From: Brasilonema sp. CT11
GTDB taxonomy: Bacteria; Cyanobacteriota; Cyanobacteriia; Cyanobacteriales; Nostocaceae
DNA length: 64,000 bases
Direction of reading: 5' to 3'
Assembly (NCBI RefSeq): GCF_017982655.1
Contig: NZ_JABXYX010000013.1
Span: forward strand, 33,254 to 97,253
Positions 63,278 to 64,000 of this stretch are shown in pieces. The number at the start of each line of letters is the position of its first letter. Position 1 is the stretch's first letter. The notes below the pieces were generated by a model that saw only the letters and a program-made list of their open reading frames with translations, was not told the DNA's origin and did no database searches. Position numbers and translations under genes: made by a program.

Positions 63278-63577
63278 ATGGCTAGTTATAAAGTGACACT
63301 GATCAACGAAGCTGAAGGGGTGAACGAAACAATTGAAGTACCAGAGGATGAATTTATTCTAGACGTTGCTGAAGAACAAGGTCTTGACCTACCATACTCT
63401 TGTCGTGCTGGTGCTTGCTCTACCTGTGCTGGTAAACTCACAAAAGGTGAAGTTGACCAGTCTGAGCAGTCTTTCTTGGACGATGACCAAATCAAAGCTG
63501 GATATGTGCTAACTTGTATTGCTTATCCAACGTCTGACTGTACCATCGAAACCCACCAGGAAGAAGCACTTTATTAA
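63278..63577 (+). CDS. petF: [2Fe-2S] ferredoxin I
   Basis: 99 residues from ATG 63278; an upstream ATG at 63221 is part of the leader shared with the other copy. Classic PetF sequence: [14 protein letters not shown] (C41, C46, C49) and [20 protein letters not shown] (C79). Accepts electrons from photosystem I and passes them to FNR, thioredoxin reductase, nitrite reductase and bilin reductases. Second member of the tandem pair and the one closer to the standard photosynthetic form. Confidence 0.96.
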   Translation: MASYKVTLINEAEGVNETIEVPEDEFILDVAEEQGLDLPYSCRAGACSTCAGKLTKGEVDQSEQSFLDDDQIKAGYVLTCIAYPTSDCTIETHQEEALY

Positions 63578-63729
63578 AAGTTAGGCACCCAAAATCAACC
63601 TCTTTCAAGAGTCGCTGATGTGGTAAGGAGGGAAAACAAGCAACTTGTGCTGTGGCTGGAAGTCTAGATTTACGTTATGCAAGTAGGAACACTAGGAAAC
63701 CCTATGTTTTGTTTGATCTTGATTCCAGA

Positions 63730-64000
63730 CTAACTGTTCAATCTATCTGACGTTGCGGCTTCTTGTTTTTTCTCATCTCCTCCCGTCAAATTACTCAAAC
63801 TCCGACTCGCAACATCTGCGCTCATACCCCAAATTAATAATCCTAAATAATCAGAAAAAGGGTCAGCACCAAAAGTTGACCCTTTTTGCATATACAAAGA
63901 ACGCAATCCCACCACCGATAAACCAACCAACAACGCTAGAGAAAACAATGGTCGTGCAAACCAATAAGTTGCTTGAGTACGAAACTCACTTCCAGATAAG
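63730..64000 (-). CDS. Membrane protein, C-terminal part (cut by window edge)
   Basis: Open frame entering from the right edge and ending at 63730. About 90 codons are visible: LSGSEFRTQATYWFARPLF, a hydrophobic helix SLALLVGLSVVGLRSLYM, then YLGLLIWGMSADVASRSLSN and a charged tail. A TTG at 63948 could be mistaken for its start, but the frame is open to the edge, so the gene is most likely longer. Family unknown; a cyanobacterial multi-helix protein is likely. Confidence 0.6.
   Translation of the reverse strand, partial: LSGSEFRTQATYWFARPLFSLALLVGLSVVGLRSLYMQKGSTFGADPFSDYLGLLIWGMSADVASRSLSNLTGGDEKKQEAATSDRLNS

Overview
The window looks like the chromosome of a filamentous, phycoerythrin-containing cyanobacterium, most likely a heterocystous Nostocales member (Nostoc, Tolypothrix, Scytonema or Brasilonema type). 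Reasons: a cpeCDESTR-type phycoerythrin linker and lyase operon, cyanobacterial ferredoxins, a biliverdin reductase of the cyanobacterial type, frequent GCGATCGC-like octamers, heptanucleotide tandem repeats in spacers, and many dispersed palindromic intergenic repeats. The genus is an inference; no rRNA gene is present.

Layout. 1-5.1 kb: two signalling genes on the minus strand, a WD40-repeat ATPase cut by the window edge and a Ser/Thr kinase fused to the same kind of ATPase module. 5.7-10.8 kb: housekeeping genes (TPR protein, cobA, hemD, coaE, a photolyase-like FAD protein, cysteine desulfurase). 10.8-28.8 kb: mixed region with a glutathione S-transferase, an S41 peptidase, a decayed xisH/PIN-toxin junction, two secreted-type subtilases (one with RTX repeats), glycosyltransferases, a DUF2079 membrane protein, a LysR regulator, an HlyD-type adaptor, an NmrA-like reductase, exonuclease III and a small zinc-ribbon protein. 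29.1-38 kb: a Zn-dehydrogenase and then the phycoerythrin operon (minus strand, order cpeC-D-E-S-T-R), preceded by an ankyrin protein and a DUF2656-like protein. 38.7-43.8 kb: a G+C-richer block of one SDR and three aldo/keto reductases with an AraC regulator, probably acquired. 43.8-48.1 kb: a second phycobilisome locus with a CpeF-like HEAT lyase, a small beta-barrel-like protein, an orphan phycobiliprotein-fold protein and a methyltransferase, plus a divergent HEAT protein. 48.4-56.4 kb: a histidine kinase lacking the H-box histidine, cobU, conserved hypotheticals, a polysaccharide glycosyltransferase/acetyltransferase cluster and a delta-9 desaturase. 56.6-59.8 kb: an unusual TetR-recombinase fusion and a toxin-antitoxin graveyard with one intact hicBA pair. 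59.9-64 kb: map, bvdR and a tandem pair of [2Fe-2S] ferredoxin genes, one copy carrying a 91-bp MITE-like insertion with a visible target duplication.

How it fits together: the light-harvesting genes form one theme. CpeC, CpeD and CpeE are rod linkers for phycoerythrin; CpeS, CpeT and CpeF attach or handle phycoerythrobilin; CpeR activates the operon; BvdR and ferredoxin belong to bilin metabolism nearby; cobA/hemD supply the tetrapyrrole branch. The structural genes cpeB and cpeA are not in the window.

The best candidates for something undescribed are the cpeF / orphan phycobiliprotein / methyltransferase operon, the TetR-recombinase fusion with palindromic operators facing desC, and the mutually exclusive hairpins in the cpeC leader. 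All assignments come from reading the sequence and from remembered family features; no database search was run.
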